From: Adlercreutzia sp. ZJ176
GTDB lineage: Bacteria > Actinomycetota > Coriobacteriia > Coriobacteriales > Eggerthellaceae
DNA length: 64,000 bases
Assembly: GCF_011038975.1 (NCBI RefSeq)
Contig: NZ_JAAKEC010000016.1
Span: 1-64,000, forward strand
Direction of reading: 5' to 3'
Shown here one piece after another: positions 1 through 7,130 of this stretch (its first letter is position 1; each line of letters starts with the position of its first letter). The notes under the pieces are model-generated. The model worked only from the letters and a program-made list of their open reading frames with translations. It did not search any database and had not been told where the DNA came from. The position numbers and the translations under genes were made by a program.

Positions 1-344
1 TTTGACGTCACGTGCTACCCAACTTTATTGAGAGATTGGAAGATTTTTGCAAATCAACAAAGAAACGTGGGGGAGGCAGCATAAATGCCCCAAAACAGAG
101 AAATCCCCCAACTTTTTAGAGAGAGCCGATTCGTCGCCGATAGCCTTCCGCGGTTTTAGGTGGTTCTGATGAAAGAGCGGGATTGGCGGCCTTTCCGAAA
201 AGCCTCGTGTTGCCGCTAGGTTCAAAACAGGCCAATTTTGAGATGACGACGATCTCTCGTCTGTGATAACTTTTAGGCAACCGTAACGTCCGTGGGTGTT
301 ATCAATAGATCGAGCGTGCTGTTTTGGATCGTGGGTGAGATGCT
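1..344. other. AT-rich leader region without a convincing gene
   Basis: No supported gene is seen. The stretch is more AT-rich than the rest of the window. It holds two similar blocks containing CCCAACTTT followed by GAGAGA (about 17-37 and 106-126). Between them are nested pairing segments, GGGGGA with TCCCCC and GGCA with TGCC, which could fold into a hairpin. A 66-codon minus-strand reading frame spans this part but looks like non-coding or decayed mobile DNA. GATAAC (265-270) and GTTATC (298-303) form a spaced inverted repeat ahead of the FRG gene that could be an operator. Confidence 0.4.
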
Positions 345-1120
345 GTGGAACAGGCGGAAGTCTCTTCGGGTACCGTAATGCTGGAGGTCCCGAAAACTCT
401 TGCCGAGTTGCTTGAGCTGCTAAATGAAGGGGCCTTGCAGGAAAGCTATGTTTGGCGCGAGCAAAGTAATTATATGTGGCCGCTATTTCCGTCTTTGTAC
501 CGAAGGCTCAGGTGTTGTGGCTTTGCCGACTCGCAAATTGACGAGAGCTTGGTTCGCTGCGCCGAGGCTCTCCTCGTTGAGCATGCCAAGCTCGAGTCGT
601 TGCTGGATGAAAAAGACGATGACTGCTTGGGTCTAATGGCGCAAATCCAGCATTATGGAGGAGCGACCAGGCTGTTGGACGTCACACATGACCCTTTGGT
701 CGCATTGTTCTTTTCGTTAGGGGATTTGTCCACAAAGGGTGTTGTGCATCGCGCTGGTGCGTCGATCCGTCTTGTCGCGTCGATGTCGAGGACGGCTCTG
801 CTTCATGGGATGATGTGCTGAGAAAGGGGGAGGGCGGGCGTCCGGTCTTGGTTTGTCCGCCAGCATGGAATAGGCGCATGAAAGTTCAGTCGGCTGCTTT
901 TATTACGACGGTTCTTGCGAATCCGCTTAGCGAGCCGAGCATCTTTACCAACGAGACGTCGTCGTCGAGGGTTTTGACGATTTGGGTTGGGCAGCAAATG
1001 AAATCTGAGCTGCGTGATTATCTCGAATCTAAGGGAATTAGCAAGCAGACACTGCTGCCAAGCATTGAGTCTTTTGCGAGTAGGTGGGCGCGCGACAAGT
1101 CCTTTGAAGCGCTGGTGTAG
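345..1120 (+). pseudogene. FRG-domain protein, frameshifted
   Basis: The first reading frame (345-821, GTG start) carries the front of an FRG domain: WREQSNYMWPLFPSLYRR, then HYGGATRLLDVTHDPLVALFF, both family hallmarks. The frame then degenerates and stops. The domain resumes in another frame that ends at 1120 (PPAWNRRMKVQSAAFI, another FRG-type segment). The shift lies between about 740 and 800, because the second frame reads sensibly from about 755 (CVDPSCRVDVEDGSASWDD). FRG proteins are often found in phage-defence or mobile regions; their biochemical role is poorly known. Either the gene is inactive or the window has a one-base sequence error. Confidence 0.7.
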
Positions 1121-1204
1121 CATAAATGCAGTTCCTTCGGTCGAGCATACTGGCTTGCTCGTCCTTTTCGAAATCTGGGCTCTTGATAAGAGGTGAGATT
1201 GAGC

Positions 1205-2116
1205 ATGACCCGTTACATGGCTGAGATGCTTGAGAAGGCAACCTTGGTCCAAGTCGTGTCGGAGTACGAGCGGCAGTACTTCGACGGGGAGGTTCTCTCC
1301 CGTTCGGAGTCGGTTGAGGGTATCGATGGGTACAGGGGCATCCTCGAGTACCTCGGCTCGACGGGCTCGAGCCGAAGGAACTACAGGCACTATGCGACGC
1401 GCAGGCGAATAGCCAGCATCTTGGATGATTCGGCGTTTTACCTCACGGACGGCAGAAGCTGGAACGACAAGTATGACAGGGAGCGATTCAACCCTCGCGA
1501 CTCATCGTTCAAGAGGTTTGGAATCTGCTTCTCGGCGATGACGAGCGAGAGCATCGCGATGTGGATGCTGTACGGCGGCATAGACGGAAACGGCGCGATG
1601 ATCAACTTCGACAAGGGGACCTTGCGCGCGGCGATGTTGGCGCCCGAGTACGAGTGCGGGTACTTCGACCACGGCAGATTCTGCCCCGTCGGAGTCCTCG
1701 ACGCGTCGGACATGGAGCTCAGGCTCATGGACGTGCTGTACTTCGGCGGCGGCGATGGCGACGGGAAGATGAGCATCGGGCGCGTTGGCGAAAGCGGGAG
1801 GACAAGGATCGCTCGTGAGGCGCTTCGCGGCATAGAGCCAATAGCGAAGCACAAGTCATGGTCGTACGAGGTCGAGGTGAGGCTCGTCGCCGCCGTGAGC
1901 AAGTCGGTGCTCGGAGACGAGGGCTCGAAGATCGAGGCGATAAGGATCCCCCTGAAGCTCAGCGGCGACTTCAGGCGCAGGAGAGTCTTCGACTCGCCGG
2001 TGTCGGACGGCAGCGGCGGGAACCTCGACAGCGAGCTTCACGGCATGGTCGAGTGGGACCTCTGCTCGGGCTGCGGCTGGCGGGTGGGCGAGGGTCTGCA
2101 TGCGCCGAGCGCATGA
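1205..2116 (+). CDS. DUF2971 domain-containing protein
   Basis: A protein of about 303 residues. The segment from roughly residue 65 onward resembles DUF2971: a conserved FYLTDGRSWNDKYD region, then KRFGICFSAMTSESIAMWMLYGG, then GNGAMINFDKGTL. In the family these motifs appear as 'F..N...FND', 'CFS.....LMW..YA' and 'G..I.F'. Biochemical function is unknown; such genes are common in accessory islands and sit beside defence genes. ATG at 1205 is chosen over the upstream GTG at 1193 because AAGAGGTGAG forms a ribosome binding site for it. It follows the FRG pseudogene in the same direction after about 85 bases and may be co-transcribed with it. Confidence 0.7.
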   Translation: MTRYMAEMLEKATLVQVVSEYERQYFDGEVLSRSESVEGIDGYRGILEYLGSTGSSRRNYRHYATRRRIASILDDSAFYLTDGRSWNDKYDRERFNPRDSSFKRFGICFSAMTSESIAMWMLYGGIDGNGAMINFDKGTLRAAMLAPEYECGYFDHGRFCPVGVLDASDMELRLMDVLYFGGGDGDGKMSIGRVGESGRTRIAREALRGIEPIAKHKSWSYEVEVRLVAAVSKSVLGDEGSKIEAIRIPLKLSGDFRRRRVFDSPVSDGSGGNLDSELHGMVEWDLCSGCGWRVGEGLHAPSA

Positions 2117-2173
2117 GCGGCCGTAAGCCGAGATCCTTACACGCTTTTTGAAACTTAACCCTAGCTGCGGACC

Positions 2174-2202
2174 CTAGGGATGAAGAAAGCGCCGGATATA
2201 TG
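2174..2202. repeat. 29-bp dispersed repeat, copy 1
   Basis: This copy matches copy 2 (3382-3410) at 27 of 29 positions, sharing the core GAAGAAAGCGCCGGATATAT, and a more diverged copy 3 lies at 4022-4050. It sits in the gap between the convergent DUF2971 gene and the mazF-like gene. The AAAGCGCC inside it can pair with GGCGCTTT about 30 bases downstream. Confidence 0.75.
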
Positions 2203-2303
2203 TGAAATGCTCACCAATCGGGCGCTTTGCTGCCGCGATCATACCACCCCTACTTGACGAGCGCCGTGTTGCTATGGCATGCCAGGTCGGCTGTCCCGTA
2301 TCT

Positions 2304-2648
2304 TCACAGACCTGCGAGCGCTTTCGCTATTACCTCCATGTACGGCCAGGTCAGCTTCCCGATCGGCTCGTCCCTGAGGAGCCCCTCAAAGGCGATCTCG
2401 AGCTTCTGGTCGAGCCGGATGTACGAGGGCTTCCTCAGGCCGCACGAATCCCAGTCGATGATCGGGACGCATCGACCCGACCCATCGGCTCGCAGGTCCT
2501 TCGACGTCACCTTCGCGGCCACGGCGACGCACCGGTCTCGCCGGACGTCGACTACGACGACGGGGCGCACCTTGCCCGCGCCCGGGTGGTCGGCGAACTC
2601 AACGTAGGCCAGCCAGACGTCGCCGACCTCCACCTCACGCGAGGTCAT
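2304..2648 (-). CDS. PemK/MazF-like toxin
   Basis: A 114-residue protein with the PemK/MazF layout: GDVWLAYVEFADHPGAGKVRPVVVVD near the N-terminus, where family members have 'GDI......' and 'RPVLV', followed by a second conserved part around LRKPSYIRLDQKLEI, where the family has 'L...S.v.....'. MazF-type toxins are usually ribosome-independent RNA endonucleases. The gene overlaps its upstream partner by 14 bases, the normal arrangement for an antitoxin-toxin operon transcribed leftward. Sequence similarity is moderate, so target specificity cannot be given. Confidence 0.72.
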   Translation of the reverse strand: MTSREVEVGDVWLAYVEFADHPGAGKVRPVVVVDVRRDRCVAVAAKVTSKDLRADGSGRCVPIIDWDSCGLRKPSYIRLDQKLEIAFEGLLRDEPIGKLTWPYMEVIAKALAGL

Positions 2649-2910
2649 CGTAGAGCCCGTCGTCCTCGGGGTCGTCCCACTCCGCGGGGAGCGTCGTCTT
2701 GCGGGTCTCCTCGTCCATGCGCACCACGTCCTGCTTGGACCAGTCGATGTTCGGGATGCGGTCGCCGTACCCCCTGCCGACGGGTGCGACGAGCACCCAG
2801 GGCTTCGAGTTCCTGAACACGGTGACGGGCCTCCCCGTCGCGTTCACCGTCGCGGCGATCTTGGAGAAGTTGGCCCTCGTCTCGGCCACGGTCGCGGTCA
2901 GCTCGCTCAT
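2635..2910 (-). CDS. Phd/YefM-type antitoxin
   Basis: A 91-residue protein beginning MSELTATVAETRANFSKIAA, followed by GRPVTVFRNSKPWVLVAP. This matches the Phd/YefM fold, in which the N-terminal half dimerises and binds the operator. The acidic C-terminal tail (WDDPEDDGLYDDLA) would contact and neutralise the toxin encoded directly downstream. The start is backed by a good GAAGGAGAG ribosome binding site. A TATAAT -10 box lies about 45 bases upstream. Pairing a Phd-type antitoxin with a PemK-type toxin is a known mix-and-match arrangement. Confidence 0.75.
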   Translation of the reverse strand: MSELTATVAETRANFSKIAATVNATGRPVTVFRNSKPWVLVAPVGRGYGDRIPNIDWSKQDVVRMDEETRKTTLPAEWDDPEDDGLYDDLA

Positions 2911-2954
2911 TGTGCTCTCCTTCGATGGCGGAGTGTGCTTTTCATCTAGCGCTT

Positions 2955-2960
2955 ATTATA
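2955..2960 (-). promoter_or_regulatory. -10 box for the leftward TA operon
   Basis: The minus strand reads TATAAT here, 45 bases before the antitoxin start. No good -35 hexamer is seen at 16-18 bases, as expected for an autorepressed promoter that may depend on other contacts. Confidence 0.45.
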
Positions 2961-3066
2961 GCCATAAAAACGTACATGGGCGTGCATTCATGAGAGTATC
3001 AGGGTATCCAGGATTTAGCGTGAGTGCTTTAATCGTGCATGGTTCGGGAAGGGGCAGTAATGAGAG

Positions 3067-3321
3067 ATGGGTCGCATGAGCTCAGAACGCCCGGACTTGT
3101 CGCTATGCGGTTATCTGCTGTTCTGCCTGCCCTACTATTTCAGGTGCCAGCTCTTGCACGGAGTCAAACCGATTCCCCTGTTCGTCTACAAAACCGACGA
3201 GCGGGTGTGGTTCCTGTCGTTCCTCAGCGGCTTCATCGAGTAGTTTCTCGATGAAAACCCGTGGAAACTCTTCGACGCAGACGAACTTGATGCTATCGAC
3301 CAGAAGTTGCAGAGCCTGTAG
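3067..3321 (+). pseudogene. Small hypothetical gene interrupted by in-frame TAG
   Basis: From ATG 3067 (or 3076) the frame reads MSSERPDLSLCGYLLFCLPY, continues with a hydrophobic stretch and VWFLSFLSGFIE, then meets TAG at 3241-3243. Past the TAG the same frame continues sensibly as FLDENPWKLFDADELDAIDQ and ends at TAG 3319-3321, for a total of 84 codons. The downstream half has a protein-like composition (DADELDAID). The simplest reading is a GAG-to-TAG nonsense mutation in a short gene. I do not recognise the family. It lies in the spacer between two leftward toxin-antitoxin pairs but is oriented rightward. Confidence 0.5.
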
Positions 3322-3381
3322 CCGTCGGGATTCTGAGTCCTGGGGCGAACTCGCCCTTTGCCCGGCGAGGTGCGGTGGGTG

Positions 3382-3410
3382 CTAGGCACGAAGAAAGCGC
3401 CGGATATATG
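3382..3410. repeat. 29-bp dispersed repeat, copy 2
   Basis: Near-identical to copy 1 at 2174-2202 and in the same orientation. It lies 32 bases beyond the stop codon of the leftward relE-like gene. Confidence 0.75.
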
Positions 3411-3442
3411 GGCTCTGAGGCCGGAGCGTGATGGGCTGCACC

Positions 3443-3715
3443 TCATCTGCGGTGTTTATATACCTCGCTGCGGTGGGCGACGTCCACGACGAGGACCAGC
3501 AAGACCTCATCCTCGATGTCACAGATGATCCGATAATCCCCGACGCGGTAGCGCCATAACCCCGCCAGGTTCCCGACGAGCGCTTTCCCCGCGCTTCTCG
3601 GGTCGTCGAGCTGGGCGATCTCGCGCAGCTTCGACGTGATGCGCCTGGCGGTTTGCTTGTCGAGTTTTGCAAGGGAGCGCTCGACGTCCTTGTCGAGCTC
3701 AATCCGCCAAGCCAA
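3443..3715 (-). CDS. RelE/ParE-family toxin
   Basis: A 90-residue protein with typical RelE features: MAWRIELDKDVERSLAKLDK at the start, a KALVGNLAGLWRYRVGDYRI core and a C-terminal VLVVDVAHRSEVY. The 'G.wRyRvGdyRii' motif carries the arginines used by RelE to cut mRNA on the ribosome, while ParE relatives poison gyrase. The histidine-arginine tail favours the RelE branch. The start overlaps the antitoxin gene by 17 bases, indicating translational coupling. Confidence 0.85.
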   Translation of the reverse strand: MAWRIELDKDVERSLAKLDKQTARRITSKLREIAQLDDPRSAGKALVGNLAGLWRYRVGDYRIICDIEDEVLLVLVVDVAHRSEVYKHRR

Positions 3716-3935
3716 GGTGATCCTCCAGCTCGTCGAGCGTCACGGTCTCGAGGCGGCCAGCGCGGAAGTCCTCGACCTTCCTGAGGATGTCGTACTCGTA
3801 CTCGAGCCTGTCTATCGAGCTCGAGAGCGCTTCTGTCATGTAGAACGTCTTAGTCCGGCCCGTCGCCTTCGCCAGCCGATCGTACCGGGCTGACAGATCC
3901 TCCGGTATCCTCAATGCTGCCGTCGCGGTTGCCAT
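3699..3935 (-). CDS. Ribbon-helix-helix antitoxin (RelB/CopG-like)
   Basis: A 78-residue protein. Its first part, ATAALRIPEDLSARYDRLAK, looks like the beta-strand plus helix of a ribbon-helix-helix DNA-binding fold, followed by GRTKTFYMTEAL. The acidic C-terminus (LETVTLDELEDHLGLAD) would bind the toxin. The start codon is preceded by AAGGAGG. A TATAAC-like -10 box (plus-strand GTTATA, 3971-3976) lies upstream on the minus strand. It forms an operon with the relE-like gene. Confidence 0.82.
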   Translation of the reverse strand: MATATAALRIPEDLSARYDRLAKATGRTKTFYMTEALSSSIDRLEYEYDILRKVEDFRAGRLETVTLDELEDHLGLAD

Positions 3936-4021
3936 CCCGCACCTCCTTGCGTCATCTGAGCTGTAAACACGTTATACACTCTAACACAAATCAGGCCTCG
4001 CCCAACGTGATGTTGCCGGTT

Positions 4022-4050
4022 GTAGGCATGAAAAGAGCACCGGATACGTG
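4022..4050. repeat. 29-bp dispersed repeat, copy 3 (diverged)
   Basis: About 22 of 29 positions match copies 1 and 2 in the same orientation. It lies 64 bases beyond the stop of a truncated leftward coding fragment, keeping the pattern of one repeat after each minus-strand cassette. Confidence 0.55.
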
Positions 4051-4114
4051 CGGGATGCGGCATGGTCAAGCGACATCATCTCCTGCCTGTTGAGGTCCTT
4101 TCCTGGGGGGCCGG

Positions 4115-4237
4115 CTACCCGAGCCCCGCCTGTCTCTTGACCCTCTCGAGCGTCTCGTCCTCGATCTCGCGGTGCCTCTTCGCCAGGACGGTCACCTCGC
4201 CGTTGGTGAACTTCTCGTGCTTCGGGCTATGGGGGCA
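4115..4237 (-). pseudogene. 3' fragment of an unidentified leftward gene
   Basis: The minus strand reads PKHEKFTNGEVTVLAKRHRE, then IEDETLERVKRQAGLG and stop at 4115. The composition (charged helix, high-GC codon use) is that of a real protein C-terminus. No start codon with a ribosome binding site exists, and the frame closes at a TGA just upstream, so the 5' part has been lost. The family is not recognised; given its neighbours it could be the end of an antitoxin or another small accessory protein. Confidence 0.4.
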
Positions 4238-4645
4238 TCATACGCCGCCAGAAGACGCTTGTTCAACGGTGGGTTCGCGAATCAAATCTCACTTTAGTCA
4301 GATAACATGTCATGTTCTAATGCATGTAATTGAATCTGCAAGCGTTTTATTCAAGATGCGAAGTGTAAGTCGATACCTGTAAGTTTTTGGGAGAAGAAAC
4401 TTACAGGTATGCGAATGTCAGGGCAAGAAGCACCAGGAATTCAACTCTTTGATTTGGAAACATGTCAAATGACAAGCAATAGATCCCAGCGGTCGAGATC
4501 ATGCGCTACTAATTGACAGCAAGGGCATACTTGATTCTCAATGACAAACTTGTAAGTTACTATAGCAAGTGTTGTTGACTGCTTGATGTCGTTCCTGCTA
4601 GAGTGGATCTATCGCAAAGCATCCTATGCGTCGGGAGGTGCGTGC
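4238..4645. other. AT-rich region ahead of the AAA/TOPRIM cassette
   Basis: This stretch of about 400 bases is noticeably AT-rich compared with both sides. It contains the strong hairpin at 4373-4410 and a 35-codon reading frame (4409-4516, beginning MRMSGQEAPGIQLFDLETCQ) whose ATG lies inside the right arm of the hairpin. That frame has no clear homologue and may be chance or a remnant. Candidate promoter elements (TTGACA at 4513-4518, ACTATA near 4560) have poor spacing. The region probably holds the promoter and any regulator of the downstream pair. Confidence 0.4.
4373..4410 (+). promoter_or_regulatory. Perfect 14-bp inverted repeat (hairpin)
   Basis: ATACCTGTAAGTTT (4373-4386) and AAACTTACAGGTAT (4397-4410) are exact reverse complements separated by ten bases. 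There is no run of T after it, so a classical terminator is unlikely. It could be an operator, or a structured leader of the downstream operon that starts at 4646. Confidence 0.6.
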
Positions 4646-5947
4646 ATGAGAGTCACTGCCGTCACGGTGGGCGGTTTCAGGAACGTGGCCAAGACCAGGT
4701 TCGAGCTGGGCGGAATACTCGGGCTCGTATCGCCCAATAACTACGGGAAGTCGAACGTGCTGGCGGCTCTGGACTTCGGAGTCTCCTTCCTCAATGCGAG
4801 CCCGAAGGAGCGGCAGCGGCTCATGGGCTATCTCGGTGGCATGCCACTCAACCCCGAGCTCGAGAGTGACGACTTCACGTTCGAGGTCGAGTTCGACGAT
4901 GAGTCCCTCGGCGAGTACCGCTACGTGCGCTACGGCTACTCGTTCACCTGGGTGCGTGACGATGGAAGCGGCCGTCGGGTGTCCGATGAGTGGTTGCTGG
5001 CCAACTCGAAGCCGGGCGGGCTGTGGTCGAGCTACATCATGCGCCGCAAGGGCAAATACCGCGCGAGCCATGCCACCCGCTCGCAGAGGACAATGCGTCT
5101 CGACGCGGACCAGCTAGCCATCGACGTGCTCACGGCGGTGGACGACATCGACATCAATCCCGTCATTCGCAGGGTGCGCGGCTTGCGTCTCGACGTGGCC
5201 GGGCTCATTGAGGCTGAGAGCCGCTACGCCGCGAGCCCCCTCGAGTTCGACGCCGACGACGATGGTGTCACGTTCGATTCCTCCGACGTCGCCAAGCAGC
5301 TTTTCTGCCTTCGCGAGCGTCATCCGGAGGGCTACGAGGCCTTCGAGGAGGCCGTCTACACGCTGTTTCCCGAGTTCGAGGCCTTCTCTGTTGATCCCTA
5401 TGAGGTGAAAGACGAGTGGAAGAAGCGCTACGCGGGCCTCGTCGAGGCAGGGGAAAGCGGCGAGCTTCCCTTTCATATTCGCGACGAGCTGTACCGAATC
5501 ACCGTTAAGAGCGCCTACCTCAACCAGCCGGTCGACATCTCGCGCATGTCGGCCGGGACGAAGAGGACCATATGGCTCCTGGCCAACACCATGACCGTCT
5601 CGGCACTCGGTGACCAGCTGCTCGGCGTTGAGGAGGTTGAGACGAGCATCCACCCCCGTATGGCGGGTGATCTCCTGAACCTGCTCAACGAGGCGCTCGG
5701 CGACACCTGCATGATCGTGACTAGCCACTCGCCCTATCTCGTGCAGTACCTCAAGCCTGAAAGGGTGTACGTGGGCGCGCCGTCCGAGGACGGTGTGGCG
5801 CGCTTCAGGAGGATCAGGGCTGACCGGATAGGGGGTTTCCTGTCGGCTGCGACGGACCGCGGCATGGGGTTTGGCGAGTACCTCTACGGGCTGATGTCGG
5901 CCGACGACGACGACGCGCGCGTGCTGATGTCCTATCTGGAGGACTGA
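4646..5947 (+). CDS. AAA family ATPase (OLD/AAA_15-21 type)
   Basis: A 433-residue ABC/SMC-like ATPase. The N-terminus MRVTAVTVGGFRNVAKTRFE is the typical 'i..f..ik' strand of this family. The P-loop is SPNNYGKSN (residues 29-37). The C-terminal half has the signature-like SRMSAGTKRTIWLLA, a Walker B/D-loop region EEVETSIHPRM and a switch histidine in VTSHSPYLVQYL. There is no Zn-hook or long coiled coil. ATG 4646 is chosen over an upstream in-frame ATG because GGAGGTG precedes it. The next gene starts one base after the stop, so the two form a unit. Such ATPase plus TOPRIM pairs occur in anti-phage systems (OLD, PARIS, Gabija). Confidence 0.8.
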   Translation: MRVTAVTVGGFRNVAKTRFELGGILGLVSPNNYGKSNVLAALDFGVSFLNASPKERQRLMGYLGGMPLNPELESDDFTFEVEFDDESLGEYRYVRYGYSFTWVRDDGSGRRVSDEWLLANSKPGGLWSSYIMRRKGKYRASHATRSQRTMRLDADQLAIDVLTAVDDIDINPVIRRVRGLRLDVAGLIEAESRYAASPLEFDADDDGVTFDSSDVAKQLFCLRERHPEGYEAFEEAVYTLFPEFEAFSVDPYEVKDEWKKRYAGLVEAGESGELPFHIRDELYRITVKSAYLNQPVDISRMSAGTKRTIWLLANTMTVSALGDQLLGVEEVETSIHPRMAGDLLNLLNEALGDTCMIVTSHSPYLVQYLKPERVYVGAPSEDGVARFRRIRADRIGGFLSAATDRGMGFGEYLYGLMSADDDDARVLMSYLED

Positions 5948-5948
5948 C

Positions 5949-6701
5949 ATGGCAGAGCTTGCGGGCAAGCCCGTGGTCGGGATAGCGTTCATCATGGAGG
6001 GCGTGACAGAGAAGGTCTTCTACAAGGCCTACGCGAGGCATGCCGCGGCTCAGCTCGGCCTGTCCTGCGAGGAACTGATCGTGAGCGACACTTCCGCTTT
6101 CGTTGTTGGCGGCCCGCGCGGGTCGGCGCTGCTGCTCTTCCACAGCGTCGGTTCGGTCACCCAGATTCCCAACGCCGGAAGCTGGTTCGCACGTGTCTGC
6201 GTGGGCGGGTGGCCCTCTGCGCCCTGGCATGCTTTGCTCTGCTACGACACCGACGCATACAACGCCGATGTCACCAAGTTCCACGAGGGCGACTGGCTCC
6301 AGCTCCGCAGGGAGATTGGCCGTGACGCCTCGTCGGTCGTCGACCTCGCCGCAGAAGCCGACATCGAGGATGTGATGCTGTGCGACTCCGAGGGCGTGCT
6401 CTCGTTCCTCGGTCTACCCGCCGAGACTCCAATCCCCGGGGGCAGGAAGGGGAAGCGCAAGATGGCCAAGCTCTATCGCATGGTGGCGCCGAACGTCGCT
6501 TACCATGCCGGGGATAAGGCGCGCTCTCTGGTGGAGGCGCTCGATATGCAGCTCATAGCACGCAACGCGCCTGAAGGCGTTGATCTGCTGAGGATCGACA
6601 AGCTGCTCGCGACGCTGTTGGGCGCCGGGGCTGATGATGGCCTTGACGTGCAATCCGGGGGTGACCAGGCAAACCGTAGCCTCCAGGAATCGGAGGACTG
6701 A
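5949..6701 (+). CDS. TOPRIM-like protein paired with AAA ATPase
   Basis: A 250-residue protein. Residues 10-25 (VGIAFIMEGVTEKVFY) match the 'EG.TE..FY' glutamate motif found in TOPRIM-type OLD, RloB and DUF4435 proteins. LLCYDTDAYN at about 97-105 supplies the acidic D-x-D pair of a TOPRIM fold. A conserved-looking EADIEDVMLCDSEGVLSFLG (about 137-156) resembles segments of phage-defence effectors. The C-terminal 30 residues are polar and probably disordered. It is translationally coupled to the ATPase. The probable role is the nuclease or effector of a two-gene defence cassette. The exact family (AriB, RloB or other) cannot be settled by eye. Confidence 0.6.
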   Translation: MAELAGKPVVGIAFIMEGVTEKVFYKAYARHAAAQLGLSCEELIVSDTSAFVVGGPRGSALLLFHSVGSVTQIPNAGSWFARVCVGGWPSAPWHALLCYDTDAYNADVTKFHEGDWLQLRREIGRDASSVVDLAAEADIEDVMLCDSEGVLSFLGLPAETPIPGGRKGKRKMAKLYRMVAPNVAYHAGDKARSLVEALDMQLIARNAPEGVDLLRIDKLLATLLGAGADDGLDVQSGGDQANRSLQESED

Positions 6702-6857
6702 TGCGACAATGCTGCGTTCGACGAACTTGATTGGGGGCTCGGCCTTGAGGCAAAGGTCGGGTTCCTCTCTTTTCGGGCGTCGGCGCGGCGGTCTTGCAAA
6801 CGGCGGCTGAGCAAGGGCCGTGCTTGTATCAACTTTTCCTCGGTGACGCCTTTGCGG
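6702..6857. other. Decayed coding remnant
   Basis: The plus strand carries the short protein-like stretch AAFDELDWGLGLEAKVGFLS in one frame without a start or matching neighbour. It is followed by shifted, non-coding-looking sequence. It may be the tail of a gene destroyed when the adjacent cassettes were inserted. Confidence 0.3.
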
Positions 6858-7106
6858 TTACGGTAGCGGAAGTGGGCTATGTGGATACCGCGAAGGGCGC
6901 TCGTGTTTCGCTGCGGTCGTTCTGGGGCGTCCGGCCTTGCGCGCGTCGGCCAGACGCGCGCCCACGCTCGCCTCGGTGACCCAGGTGTTGCGGCCCTCCC
7001 GCCATCCGTCGAGGAGGCCGCTCGCCAGCATCGCGGTGACGCGCGGGCGCGTGACGCCGAGGGCGCGCGCCGCCTCGGCCGCGCTCATTCGCGGGACCTC
7101 GGACAT
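6858..7106 (-). CDS. Helix-turn-helix protein linked to yefM-yoeB
   Basis: An 82-residue protein. Residues 7-50 (MSAAEAARALGVTRPRVTAM, then LASGLLDGWREGRNTWV) form an excisionase/MerR-like helix-turn-helix with wing. The rest is a basic, probably flexible tail. It starts 24 bases after the yoeB stop in the same direction, so it is probably the third gene of that operon and may act as an extra repressor. The same domain, with closely similar residues, is fused to the C-terminus of HicB at 15035-15499. Confidence 0.6.
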   Translation of the reverse strand: MSEVPRMSAAEAARALGVTRPRVTAMLASGLLDGWREGRNTWVTEASVGARLADARKAGRPRTTAAKHERPSRYPHSPLPLP

Positions 7107-7130
7107 GGCGGCGTCGCCTTGATTTGCGAG

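Noticed and set aside
25-225. 66-codon minus-strand frame at the left edge
   Set aside because: It lies across the hairpin-forming segments, has no ribosome binding site and no recognisable domain.
2174-4050. Interpretation of the 29-bp repeats as classical integron attC sites
   Set aside because: No matching pair of GTTRRRY/RYYYAAC cores in the right geometry, and no integrase gene in the window; kept as a repeat of unknown type.
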